From Thermus sp. CCB_US3_UF1 (GTDB lineage: Bacteria; Deinococcota; Deinococci; Deinococcales; Thermaceae): a stretch of DNA of 64,000 nt. Numbering within the stretch: position 1 is the stretch's first letter; each line of letters begins with the position of its first letter. Under the pieces are notes generated by a model, which saw only the letters and a list, made by a program, of their open reading frames with translations, made no database searches and had not been told where the DNA came from. The translations under genes were made by a program, and so were the position numbers. The stretch covers positions 1,364,001 to 1,428,000 of the forward strand of contig NC_017278.1 in the NCBI RefSeq assembly GCF_000236585.1. The letters are read 5' to 3'. Shown piece after piece: positions 48,227-56,191 of this stretch.

Positions 48227-49501
48227 CTTGACTTCCCCTTTTATACCCCCAAGGGGGCCTACCCCGTGGGGGGCGCGGTGCGGGACCTTCTCCTCGGGCG
48301 GCGGCCCAAGGACCTGGACTTCGCCGCCCAAGACCCCTTGCGGGCCGCAGAGGAAGCCCAAAGGCGCCTGGGAGGAAGCCTTTTTCCCCTGGATGAGGCC
48401 CGGGGCCAGTACCGCCTGGTGGTGGGGAGCAGCACCCTGGACTTCGCCCCCGTGGAGGGCACCCTCGAGGAGGACCTGAGCCGGCGGGACTTCCGCCTCA
48501 ACGCCCTGCTTTGGCGCCGGGGGCGGGTCTTCGGCCTGGCCGGGGTGGAGGAGGACCTGGCAAAACGCCTCCTCCGGCCCGTGGCCGAGGAAAACCTGTA
48601 CCAGGACCACCTGCGGAGCCTTAGGGCCGTCCGCCTGGCGGCCACTTTGGGCCTGGGCCTGCCCCGGGCCACCCGGGAGGCCCTCCGCCGCCACGCCCGC
48701 TTTCTCCTTGCCCACCCCGAAGCCCTCCCCGCCCGGGAACGGGTGCGGGAGGAGCTGGCCCGCCTTCTCCTCTCCCCCCGGGCGGCCTGGGGGTTCCACA
48801 CCTTAGGGGAAACCGGGCTCCTGGAGGTCTACCTGCCGGAACTCAAGCCCCTTTGGGGCCTGCACCAGGGCGGGGTGCACCACCTGGACGGCTGGCGGCA
48901 CACCCTTTCCGTCCTCTTCCACCTGGGGTGGCTCTGGCCCGAAGCCCCCCTAAGGGCCCGCCTGGCCGCCCTCTACCACGATGTGGGCAAACCCCTGACC
49001 CGCCGCTTTGACCCCGAGGTGGGGCGGTTCCGCTTCCTGGGCCACGCCGAGGTGGGGGCGGAGGTGGCCCACGCCAGCCTCCTGTGGCTCCGCTTTCCCA
49101 AGGAGGTGGCCGAGGGGGTGCGGGAGCTGGTGCGCCGCCACATGGACCACCCCCCGGAAGAGGCCAGGGCCCTGCGCCGCTTTTACCTGCGGCGCAAGGG
49201 GCTTCTGCCCGACCTCCCCTACCTCATGGCCGCCGACCGCCTGGCCGCCCGGGGGGTGGAGGGGGAGGCCTGGACCCTTCTAGAGGACTACCAAGAGGCC
49301 CTGGCCGAACCCCTGCCCGAGCGCCCCCTCCTCTCCGGGGAGGAGGCCATGGCCCTCTTGGGGCTGAAGCCCGGGCCCGAGGTGGGCCAGGCCCTGGAGG
49401 CCCTCCTCCTGGCCCAGGCGGAAGGGCGGGTGCGGAACCGGGAGGAGGCGGCGGCTTTCCTCCTATATTGGAAAGGTGGAAGGGAAGCTACGGCTACGTG
49501 A
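48206..49501 (+). CDS. HD-domain tRNA nucleotidyltransferase/poly(A) polymerase family protein
   Basis: A 431-residue class II nucleotidyltransferase. The head has GGAVRDLLLGRRPKDLDF with the two metal-binding Asp residues and RRDFRLNALLW; the middle part is the tRNA-binding helical region; an HD domain follows (HHLDGWRHTLSVL... ALYHDVGKP). It could be a CCA-adding, A-adding or CC-adding enzyme; in Deinococcus-Thermus relatives these activities can be split, so I do not name it cca. GTG 48206 is supported by the -10. Confidence 0.85.
   Translation: MLRLIAHLDFPFYTPKGAYPVGGAVRDLLLGRRPKDLDFAAQDPLRAAEEAQRRLGGSLFPLDEARGQYRLVVGSSTLDFAPVEGTLEEDLSRRDFRLNALLWRRGRVFGLAGVEEDLAKRLLRPVAEENLYQDHLRSLRAVRLAATLGLGLPRATREALRRHARFLLAHPEALPARERVREELARLLLSPRAAWGFHTLGETGLLEVYLPELKPLWGLHQGGVHHLDGWRHTLSVLFHLGWLWPEAPLRARLAALYHDVGKPLTRRFDPEVGRFRFLGHAEVGAEVAHASLLWLRFPKEVAEGVRELVRRHMDHPPEEARALRRFYLRRKGLLPDLPYLMAADRLAARGVEGEAWTLLEDYQEALAEPLPERPLLSGEEAMALLGLKPGPEVGQALEALLLAQAEGRVRNREEAAAFLLYWKGGREATAT
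48240..48245 (-). promoter_or_regulatory. Candidate -10 element (TATAAA) of coaE
   Basis: Minus-strand TATAAA lies 13 bases before ATG 48226, within the first codons of the divergent nucleotidyltransferase gene; AAGGGG in the spacer can act as the ribosome site. Confidence 0.45.
49464..49469 (+). promoter_or_regulatory. Candidate -10 element (TATATT) of the MEMO gene
   Basis: TATATT, 6 bases (GGAAAG), GTG 49476; it lies inside the 3' end of the nucleotidyltransferase gene. Confidence 0.5.
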
Positions 49502-50588
49502 ACCCCAGATCGCCCGGGTGGAGGGGGGGTTCATCCTCACCGACCCTTACGGCGTCTTCCCGAAGCCCCTGGCCCTCACCGAGGGGGGGCTTTTCCTCCT
49601 CTCCCTGATGGAGGGGAGGACCCTGCGGGAGGTGCAGGAGGAGGTCTTCAGGGCCCATGGGGTCTTGGTGCCCATGGAGGAGCTGGAGGGCCTGGCCCGG
49701 GCCCTGGAGGAGGCGGGCCTTCTCCTCACCGAGGGGGTGGAGCAAAGGCTCAAGGAGGAGGAAGAAAAGCTCAAGCGGGAGCGGCCCATGCGCCTGGCGG
49801 GGATTTCCTACCCCGAAGGGGAGGGGGAAGCCCGGGCCTTTTTGGAAGCCTTCCGGGCCAGCTTCACCGGGGAAGGGGTAGGGGCCGAGGTCCTCCTCCT
49901 GCCCCACCTGGAGCCCAGCCGGGTGCCCGAGGCCTATGGGGCGGCCCTGGCGGCCCTGGAGAAGACCCCGCCCCCGGAACGGGTCTACCTGGTGGGGGTG
50001 GCCCACCGCCCCCTGAAGGAGCGGGCCGCGGCCCTGCCCGTGCCCTTCCAGACCCCCTTCGGCCCCGCCCTACCCGACCTGGAAGCCCTCCAGGCCCTGG
50101 ACGCCCTCCTGCCCTTTGAGCTTTTCAATACCCCCCTGGCCTTCCGGGAGGAGCACAGCCTGGAACTGCCCCTTCTTTTCCTCAAGGGGGCCTACCCTGA
50201 AGCCCGGTTCCTTCCCCTTTTGGTGGGAAGGCGGAGCCCCGAGCTGGGGGAGGCCCTCAAGGTGGTCCTGCGGGACTACCCCGGGCTTTTGGTCCTGGCC
50301 GTGGACCTCTCCCACGTGGGGCCCCGCTTTGGGGACCCGCCCCTTTCCCGCTCCCTGGCCGAGGAGGCCCGGAAGCGGGACCTGGGCTTTCTGGAAGGGC
50401 TGGCCCAAGGGGAGCCCGAGGCAGCCCTGGCCCGCTTGGGGGCCAACCCCACCCGCCTAGACGCCACGGAGGTGGTGGCAAGCCTGGCCCCCCTCCTCAG
50501 GGGGCGCCGGGGGCAGGTGCTGGCCTACCGCCTGGACCTGGAAGCCGCCACCCTCTCCGCCGTGGGGGCGGGTACCCTGGCCTTCTAA
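49476..50588 (+). CDS. MEMO-family protein with N-terminal PqqD-like domain
   Basis: A 370-residue protein. The C-terminal part (about 105-370) belongs to the MEMO1/AmmeMemoRadiSam protein B family: VGVAHRPL, EEHSLELPLLFL and AVDLSHVGPRFG carry the three conserved His positions. The first 95 residues look like a PqqD-type winged helix (ALTEGGLFLLSLMEGRTLREVQEEV... EELEGLARALEEAGLLL). The radical-SAM and AMMECR1 partners of the AmmeMemoRadiSam set are absent from the window. Function unknown. It overlaps the upstream gene by 26 bp. Confidence 0.82.
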   Translation: MEGKLRLREPQIARVEGGFILTDPYGVFPKPLALTEGGLFLLSLMEGRTLREVQEEVFRAHGVLVPMEELEGLARALEEAGLLLTEGVEQRLKEEEEKLKRERPMRLAGISYPEGEGEARAFLEAFRASFTGEGVGAEVLLLPHLEPSRVPEAYGAALAALEKTPPPERVYLVGVAHRPLKERAAALPVPFQTPFGPALPDLEALQALDALLPFELFNTPLAFREEHSLELPLLFLKGAYPEARFLPLLVGRRSPELGEALKVVLRDYPGLLVLAVDLSHVGPRFGDPPLSRSLAEEARKRDLGFLEGLAQGEPEAALARLGANPTRLDATEVVASLAPLLRGRRGQVLAYRLDLEAATLSAVGAGTLAF

Positions 50589-50597
50589 AGGCCAGCC

Positions 50598-50635
50598 CCA
50601 AAACAAAAACAAACCGCGGCCCCCCAGGGGGCCGC
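50598..50635 (-). terminator. Terminator downstream of the CRISPR array (minus strand)
   Basis: A 9-bp stem (50616-50624 with 50627-50635), then on the minus strand GGTTTGTTTTTGTTTT. The T-rich side faces away from the array, so it would end a leftward pre-crRNA transcript; the plus-strand side lacks a T run. Confidence 0.6.
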
Positions 50636-50649
50636 TCTGCGTTTGGGGT

Positions 50650-51585
50650 ACCGCAATCCCCTTACGGGGAAGCCACTTTTGCAACATCCGGTTCATCAGG
50701 CCGAGGGCCGCCACCATCCCGGAGCCGTCGCAATCCCCTTACGGGGAAGCCACTTTTGCAACCCATGAAGAAACTCAACTTGGCGGCCATCGTGTGTCGC
50801 AATCCCCTTACGGGGAAGCCACTTTTGCAACCCGGATGGTGGCTTCGCTACACCATCCAAAATGGAGGGGTCGCAATCCCCTTACGGGGAAGCCACTTTT
50901 GCAACGGCACGATACGCCCTCCTGCGGGGGGAGCGGGAGTGGTCGCAATCCCCTTACGGGGAAGCCACTTTTGCAACCCCGGTCCGACGGGGCATGTGGG
51001 CGAATACCACATCATGGTCGCAATCCCCTTACGGGGAAGCCACTTTTGCAACTAGTAGTGATGGTAGAGATAGGCAGGCGGATAAGGGAGCTGTCGCAAT
51101 CCCCTTACGGGGAAGCCACTTTTGCAACCGGCGAGGTAAGGGTGGGGTCGTTTTCCGGCCCCACCGGCTAGTCGCAATCCCCTTACGGGGAAGCCACTTT
51201 TGCAACCGGCGCCTCCTCAAGGTCCCCCTTCCCCCCACGCGCTACGAGTCGCAATCCCCTTACGGGGAAGCCACTTTTGCAACAGGTAGGGGAGAAGGCC
51301 GGAAACCTGGAGGCTACGCCTGCCGTCGCAATCCCCTTACGGGGAAGCCACTTTTGCAACCTGTTCCACAGAAGAAGGGGGCCCCCGCTAAGGGGAAGGA
51401 GTCGCAATCCCCTTACGGGGAAGCCACTTTTGCAACTTGTCCACGCTCCTGAGCCTGGGATGGGGCCGGGGTGGGTCGCAATCCCCTTACGGGGAAGCCA
51501 CTTTTGCAACCAAGGGCAAGCTGGGGTGGATCGTGAGAGGGAGGGCCTCGTCGCAATCCCCTTACGGGGAAGCCACTTTTGCAAC
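50650..51585 (-). CRISPR. CRISPR array, 13 repeats of 36 bp, 12 spacers
   Basis: Repeats start at 50650, 50727, 50796, 50870, 50942, 51017, 51093, 51171, 51248, 51325, 51401, 51475 and 51550. Spacers are 33-42 bp. On the minus strand the repeat begins GTTGCAAAAGTGGCTT, has a CCCC-GTAA-GGGG hairpin and ends ATTGCGAC, the 8-base handle of Thermus type III crRNAs. Only the repeat at 50650 is altered (last two bases GT instead of AC), which marks the old end; the leader is therefore at the high-coordinate side and transcription runs leftward. No cas gene lies in the window. Confidence 0.97.
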
Positions 51586-51950
51586 GGTACCCCTCTCATA
51601 ATCCCGTCCAGGACGGGGTTCTTAGAGGGGGGGTTTGTGAGAAAGATGAAGCTTGGAATATACACACGCCGTATAACGGGGGTTTTGCGGGGTTTGGGCC
51701 GTTGGCAAGCCGCAGGAGAAGGGGCCGATAAGAACTCTAAAGCGCATATTGCCCTTGGGTAAGGCAAGAACTGCTTGTCAAGATGCCCGCCTGGGCTTCC
51801 AGGCACCCCTATTCTACCACCTTACTGGAACGGTATACCAGGTACAAGTTTGCCCCTTCAGCTCCCTTTGGGACATCGCTTCGCTTTGGTAAAGCGAGAA
51901 AAGTGCCTGTTCCGTCAAAAAAGGCGTTTGGGTATAGCAACGAGCAAAAA
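51586..51950 (-). other. CRISPR leader region, no gene
   Basis: About 365 bp, clearly richer in A+T than the rest of the window, adjoining the newest repeat. No frame in it looks coding. It holds an inverted repeat CCCGTCC-A-GGACGGG 17 bp from the first repeat (51603-51617), a minus-strand TATATT (51657-51662), a TTGACA (51776-51781) and two small hairpins (51789-51804, 51882-51896). A definite promoter could not be assigned. Confidence 0.7.
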
Positions 51951-51987
51951 GCAAAAGAAAAACCTCCTAGAGGCAAACTAGCAGGTT
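51951..51987 (-). terminator. Intrinsic terminator of rnr
   Basis: A 10-position stem with one mismatch (51961-51970 with 51978-51987), 7-base loop, followed on the minus strand by TTTTCTTTT. It insulates the CRISPR leader from the upstream operon. Confidence 0.7.
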
Positions 51988-52005
51988 CAGGCGTAATTTT
52001 TCCGC

Positions 52006-54267
52006 TTAGCGCCGCCTGCGGCGCCGCTTAGGCCGGGTGGGCGCGGGCTCCGTCCGGCGCTCTTCCTTGGGCTGCCACTCCCCGAAGTACACGGTGTGCA
52101 CCGTGGCCCGCTCCGGGCGGTCGTCCCGGTGTCGCTCCTTGGGCGGTCCTACCACCTTGCGCATGCCTACCTCCTTCCTCCCCCTCTTGGCGGGGGGTTG
52201 TTCCTTTGCGGGTCCCTCGGCGTAAGCGGGTTTTTCCTCTTCCCTGAAGGGCACAAAATCCACCTGCCGAAGCCTGGGGTTGGCCCCGGCCACCACCACC
52301 TCCAGCTCGTCCCCCAAGCGGATGCGCCGCCCCTTGGGGCCCAGAAGGGCCATGGCCTCCTCGCTGTAGGTGTAAGGCCCCAGGGCCTCGAGGCGCACCA
52401 GCCCCTCCACCCCGTTTTTCAGCATCACGAAAGCCCCAAAGCTGGCCACCCCCGTCACGTTGCCCGTGAAGCGCTGCCCCAGGTGCAGCTCGGCCCAGCG
52501 GGCCATGTAGTACTTGGTGAGCTCCCGCTCGGCGGCCTCGGCCTTGCGCTCCCTTTCGGAGGCGTGCTCGGCCACGCTGGGGAAAGTTTCCAGCCAGCGG
52601 GCCTTCTTGGCCGGGGTAAGGGTGCGCCTGAGGGCGGCCTTCAGCACCCGGTGCACCACCAGGTCTGGGTAGCGGCGGATGGGGCTGGTGAAGTGGAGGT
52701 AGTGCTCCATGGCCAGGCCGAAGTGGCCCAGGTTCTCGGCGGCGTAGCGGGCGAGGCGCAGGGAACGCAGGACCAACCCCGCCACCACCGGCTCCTCGGG
52801 CCGGCCCTTAGCCTCCAGCAACACCCCCTGCAGGGCCTTGGGGGAAAGCGCTTCCGGGAGGCTGTAGCCCAGCCGGGCCAGGGCCTGGCGGAGCTTGGCG
52901 TAGGCCTCCTCCAGGGGCTCCTCGTGCACGCGGAAGAGGGCGGGAAGGCCCTTCTTCACCAGATGTTCGGCCACGGCCCGGTTGGCAAGCAGCATGAGCT
53001 CCTCAATGAGGCTCCGGGCCCGGGGCTCCTGCTGGGGGATGAGGTGAAGGGTGCCGTCCTCCACCTCCACCTTCACCTCGGGGAAGCTGAAGTCTAGGGC
53101 CCCGGCCTCGAGGCGCTTTTGCCGCAGCCTGGCCGTGAGGTCCAGAAGGAGGGAGAGGTCCTCGGCCAAAAAGGCGTGCGCTTCGGGGAGGCCAAACCCC
53201 TCGGCGAAGGCCTCCACCTCGGTGTAGGTCAGGCGGGCCACGCTGCGGATGACCCCCTCAACGAAGCGCACCCGCTTCACCTTAAGGTCCTCCCCCAGCT
53301 CAAAGAGGGCGGAGAGCACCAGGCGGTCCTCCCCGGGCTTCAGGGAGCAGACGCCGTTGGAAAGGCGCTCGGGGAGCATGGGCAAGACCCTTCCCGGCAG
53401 GTAGACGCTGGTCCCCCGCAAGAAGGCCTCCTGGTCCAAGGGGCTTCCCTCCCGCACGTAGTGGGAAACGTCGGCGATGTGGACCCCTACGCGGAAGCCC
53501 TTGGGGAGGCGCTCAATGTGGATGGCGTCGTCAAAGTCCTTGGCGTCCACCCCGTCTATGGTGAAGACCCTAAGGGCGCGGAAGTCCTCCCGCCGCCCAA
53601 GCTCCTCCTCGGGGATTTCCAGGGGGATGGCCTCGGCCTCCTTCAGCACCTCCTCAGGGAAGGCGGCCCGCAGGCCGTACTTGGCGATGACCGCCTCGGT
53701 CTCCGTCTCCGGGGCCTCCCCCTTGCCCAGGTACTCCAGGAACTCCCCGTAGGGGCGCTTCCCGTAGTGGACCCGCACCAGGATGCGGCTTCCCCGCTCC
53801 AGGCCCTCCAGGCCCTCGGGAAGGAGCCTGAGCTCGGGCAGGCCGGGCTCGTCGGGGAGGAGGAGGGCGTAGCCCCGGCGGAAGTCCAGGGTGCCCACCA
53901 CCCGTTCCCGGGCCCGCCGCACCACCCGCTCCACCGCGCCCCAGGGCCTCCCGTCCCGGCCTGGGGGCATGAGGCGGGCCTCCACCACGTCCTCGGGCCA
54001 GGCGTCTAGGGTGTAGCCCGGGGGGATGAAGAGGTCCCCCTCGGGGAGGCGTACGAAGCCGTACCCGTCCCGGTGGAGGCTGATGGGCCCCTGGACCTTG
54101 GCGGGGAGGAAGTACTGGCTCCCCTTTTTCTCCAGAAGGCCCTCCCGCACCAGGGCCTTCAGGTAGGCCTTGGCCTCCCGTTTCTCCAAGCCGAAGCGCC
54201 GGAGGATCTCCTCCAGGCGGTGGGGTTTGCCGGTCTTCTTGAAAAACTCCAGTAAGGTTTCCTGCAT
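52006..54267 (-). CDS. rnr: Ribonuclease R
   Basis: A 753-residue 3'-5' hydrolytic exoribonuclease able to degrade structured RNA. It has an N-terminal winged helix (about 1-55), two cold-shock domains, the RNB catalytic domain (TIDGVDAKDFDDAIHIERL with the metal-binding Asp cluster; HYLHFTSPIRRYPDLVVHR), an S1 domain (GNVTGVASFGAFVML) and a Lys/Arg-rich tail ending in six arginines. One base separates its start from the aminotransferase stop. Confidence 0.95.
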   Translation of the reverse strand: MQETLLEFFKKTGKPHRLEEILRRFGLEKREAKAYLKALVREGLLEKKGSQYFLPAKVQGPISLHRDGYGFVRLPEGDLFIPPGYTLDAWPEDVVEARLMPPGRDGRPWGAVERVVRRARERVVGTLDFRRGYALLLPDEPGLPELRLLPEGLEGLERGSRILVRVHYGKRPYGEFLEYLGKGEAPETETEAVIAKYGLRAAFPEEVLKEAEAIPLEIPEEELGRREDFRALRVFTIDGVDAKDFDDAIHIERLPKGFRVGVHIADVSHYVREGSPLDQEAFLRGTSVYLPGRVLPMLPERLSNGVCSLKPGEDRLVLSALFELGEDLKVKRVRFVEGVIRSVARLTYTEVEAFAEGFGLPEAHAFLAEDLSLLLDLTARLRQKRLEAGALDFSFPEVKVEVEDGTLHLIPQQEPRARSLIEELMLLANRAVAEHLVKKGLPALFRVHEEPLEEAYAKLRQALARLGYSLPEALSPKALQGVLLEAKGRPEEPVVAGLVLRSLRLARYAAENLGHFGLAMEHYLHFTSPIRRYPDLVVHRVLKAALRRTLTPAKKARWLETFPSVAEHASERERKAEAAERELTKYYMARWAELHLGQRFTGNVTGVASFGAFVMLKNGVEGLVRLEALGPYTYSEEAMALLGPKGRRIRLGDELEVVVAGANPRLRQVDFVPFREEEKPAYAEGPAKEQPPAKRGRKEVGMRKVVGPPKERHRDDRPERATVHTVYFGEWQPKEERRTEPAPTRPKRRRRRR

Positions 54268-54268
54268 T

Positions 54269-55507
54269 CTATCCTAGAAGGCCTTCCAGGGCCTTCTCCG
54301 TGGCCTTCAGGCTTTCGGAGAAGGCGGAAAGGGCCTCGTCCGCGTGCTCCCGGCCAATGATCAGGGGGGGCTCGAGGCGCACCACCTTGGGGTTGTTGAG
54401 GCCAAAGGCGGTGATGACCCCCCTTTCGGCCAGCTCGGCCACCACCAGGGCCCCGATGTCGGCATCGGTGAACTCCACCCCCAGCATCAGCCCCCGGCCC
54501 CGCACCTCCTGGATGAGGGCGGGGTGCTCCCTTTGCAGGCCCTTCAGGCCCTCCATCAGGTAGCCCCCCACCTCCAGGGCCCGCTCGGGCAGGCGCTCCT
54601 CCAGGGTAACCTCAATGGCCGCCAGGGCCGCCGCCGCCGCCAGGGGGTTGCCGCCGAAGGTGGAGGAGTGGTAGAGGGGGTTGGTCTTGAAGACCTCAAA
54701 GATCTCCCGCCGGCCCACGCAGGCCCCGATGGGCATCACCCCGCCCCCCAGGGCCTTGGCCAGGGTCATGAGGTCGGGGGCCACCCCTTCCCAGTCCACG
54801 CCGAAAAGCTTCCCGGTGCGGCCCAGGCCGGTCTGCACCTCGTCGGCGATCATCAGGACGCCCCGCCTCCGGGTCAGCTCCCGCACCCCCCGGAGGTAGC
54901 CTTCCGGGGGCACCCGGATCCCCCCTTCCCCCTGGATGGGCTCCACGATCACCGCGGCGGTCTGGTCGTCTATGGCCGCCTCCAGGGCCTCGAGGTCCCC
55001 GTAGGGCACGGCCTTCACCCCGGGCAGGAGGGGCCGGGCGGGGTCCTGGTACTCGGGCTTGGGGGTAAGGGAAAGGGCCCCCATGGTCTTCCCGTGGAAC
55101 CCCCCCTGGGTGGTGACGATCCCGGGCTTGCCCGTGTAGGCCCGGGCCAGCTTGATGGCCGCCTCCACCGCCTCGGCCCCGGAGTTGCCGAAGAAGACCA
55201 TCTCCAGGCCCTCGGGGGTGATCTCGGCCAGCCTGGCCGCCAGCCGGGCCGTGGGCTCGGAGACCAGGACCCGGACGGACATGGGCATGCGGTCCAGCTG
55301 CCGCTTCACCGCCTCCACCACCTTGGGGTGGCGGTGGCCCAGGTTCAGGGTGCCGTAGAGGCCTAGGAAGTCCAGGTAGCGCTTGCCCGTGGTGTCCCAG
55401 ACGTAGGGGCCTTCGGCGTGGGACTCCACCCGGTCCAGCCCCGTGAAGCGCAGAAGCCCAGCCAGCCCAGGGTTGACGTGGCGCTCAAAGAGGGTAAAGG
55501 GGTCCAT
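54269..55507 (-). CDS. Class III PLP aminotransferase, acetylornithine/putrescine type
   Basis: A 412-residue PLP enzyme. The cofactor lysine is in LMTLAKALGGG, the phosphate-binding stretch is FFGNSGAEAVEAAIKLARA, and IADEVQTGLGRTG is the family block. The N-terminal part (FTLFERHVNPGLAGLLRFTGLDRVESHAEG) resembles putrescine/ornithine aminotransferases rather than ArgD. ATG 55507 fits the TAGCAT -10; the GTG two codons earlier is only one base from that element. Confidence 0.85.
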   Translation of the reverse strand: MDPFTLFERHVNPGLAGLLRFTGLDRVESHAEGPYVWDTTGKRYLDFLGLYGTLNLGHRHPKVVEAVKRQLDRMPMSVRVLVSEPTARLAARLAEITPEGLEMVFFGNSGAEAVEAAIKLARAYTGKPGIVTTQGGFHGKTMGALSLTPKPEYQDPARPLLPGVKAVPYGDLEALEAAIDDQTAAVIVEPIQGEGGIRVPPEGYLRGVRELTRRRGVLMIADEVQTGLGRTGKLFGVDWEGVAPDLMTLAKALGGGVMPIGACVGRREIFEVFKTNPLYHSSTFGGNPLAAAAALAAIEVTLEERLPERALEVGGYLMEGLKGLQREHPALIQEVRGRGLMLGVEFTDADIGALVVAELAERGVITAFGLNNPKVVRLEPPLIIGREHADEALSAFSESLKATEKALEGLLG

Positions 55508-55514
55508 GCCCACA

Positions 55515-55520
55515 ATGCTA
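55515..55520 (-). promoter_or_regulatory. Candidate -10 (TAGCAT) overlapping the thioesterase stop codon
   Basis: The thioesterase stop TAG (55518-55520) is the first half of TAGCAT; ATG 55507 follows after 7 bases. Confidence 0.45.
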
Positions 55521-55916
55521 CCCTAAGTGTAGCACGCTCAAGGCTCTGTAGAGGTCTTCCGGCATGCGCCCCGCCCGCCCCCCCACCTGGCAGAGGTGGC
55601 GGGTGCGCCCCTCGGCCAGAAGCACCCCCTCCCGCTCCACCCGGTAGGCGAAGCTCAGGTCCCGCCAGGAAAGCCCGGCTAGGCGGGTGCGCACCAGGAC
55701 CTCCTCCCCGAAGCGGGCGGGGGCGCGGAAGGTGAGGGCCAGCTCCACCACGGGGAAGTACACCCCCCGGGCCTCCACGAGGTGGTAGGGCAGGCCCGCC
55801 TGCTCCAGGAAGTCCACCCGGGCGGCCTCGAGGTAGACGGGGTACACGGCGTGGTGGACCACCCCCATCTGGTCGGTTTCCGCGTAGCGGACCTTTATGC
55901 GGGTCAGGGTCTCCAC
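55518..55916 (-). CDS. Hotdog-fold acyl-CoA thioesterase
   Basis: A 132-residue thioesterase of the 4-hydroxybenzoyl-CoA thioesterase/YbgC group. The catalytic Asp is in RYAETDQMGVVHHAVYPVYLE (in part), followed by ARVDFLEQAG. It hydrolyses short or aromatic acyl-CoA; the natural substrate is not evident. GTG 55916 lies 13 bp inside the 3' end of rbfA, so it is coupled to it. Confidence 0.88.
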   Translation of the reverse strand: METLTRIKVRYAETDQMGVVHHAVYPVYLEAARVDFLEQAGLPYHLVEARGVYFPVVELALTFRAPARFGEEVLVRTRLAGLSWRDLSFAYRVEREGVLLAEGRTRHLCQVGGRAGRMPEDLYRALSVLHLG

Positions 55917-56179
55917 GGCAGGAACTCCAGCTCAGGCAGGCGGCGCAGGCGCACCCGCCGGGCCAGGGCAGCAAGAAGCCGCCCCTTGGCGTGGCCCAGG
56001 GCCTGGAGGGCCTTCGCCTCCTCCTGGAAGGCCTCCACGTAGGCCGTGAGCACCCGGCCATCCGGGGAGAGGCGCACCGCCTCCACGGTGAGGAGGAAGA
56101 GCCTGGGGTCCTCCAGGCCCTGGATGGCCTCGGCCAGGGCCCGCTTTAGGCGTTCTTCCAGGTGGGCCCTTCCGTACAT
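55904..56179 (-). CDS. rbfA: Ribosome-binding factor A
   Basis: A 91-residue KH-type factor for 30S maturation and cold adaptation. The sequence (YGRAHLEERLKRALAEAIQ, EDPRLFLLTVEAVRLS, LEFLPWRP) closely resembles T. thermophilus RbfA. The TAAGCT -10 lies 6 bases before the ATG and uses the glmM stop codon. Confidence 0.92.
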   Translation of the reverse strand: MYGRAHLEERLKRALAEAIQGLEDPRLFLLTVEAVRLSPDGRVLTAYVEAFQEEAKALQALGHAKGRLLAALARRVRLRRLPELEFLPWRP

Positions 56180-56185
56180 GCCCCA

Positions 56186-56191
56186 AGCTTA
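56186..56191 (-). promoter_or_regulatory. Candidate -10 (TAAGCT) overlapping the glmM stop codon
   Basis: The glmM stop TAA (56189-56191) is the first half of TAAGCT; ATG 56179 follows after 6 bases. Confidence 0.45.

Noticed and set aside
50650-51585. Rightward transcription of the CRISPR array
   Set aside because: The altered repeat, the type III handle, the A/T-rich flank and the terminator all fit leftward transcription.
50756-51762. Open frames through the CRISPR array
   Set aside because: They are produced by the repeats; the peptide repeats every 70-80 bases with the DNA repeat.
51586-51782. TTGACA (51776-51781) as -35 of the CRISPR promoter
   Set aside because: No -10-like hexamer lies 15-19 bases downstream on the minus strand.
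51775-52031. Two short frames (68 and 82 codons) in the CRISPR leader
   Set aside because: No ribosome site, codon use unlike the genome, and they end inside rnr on the other strand.
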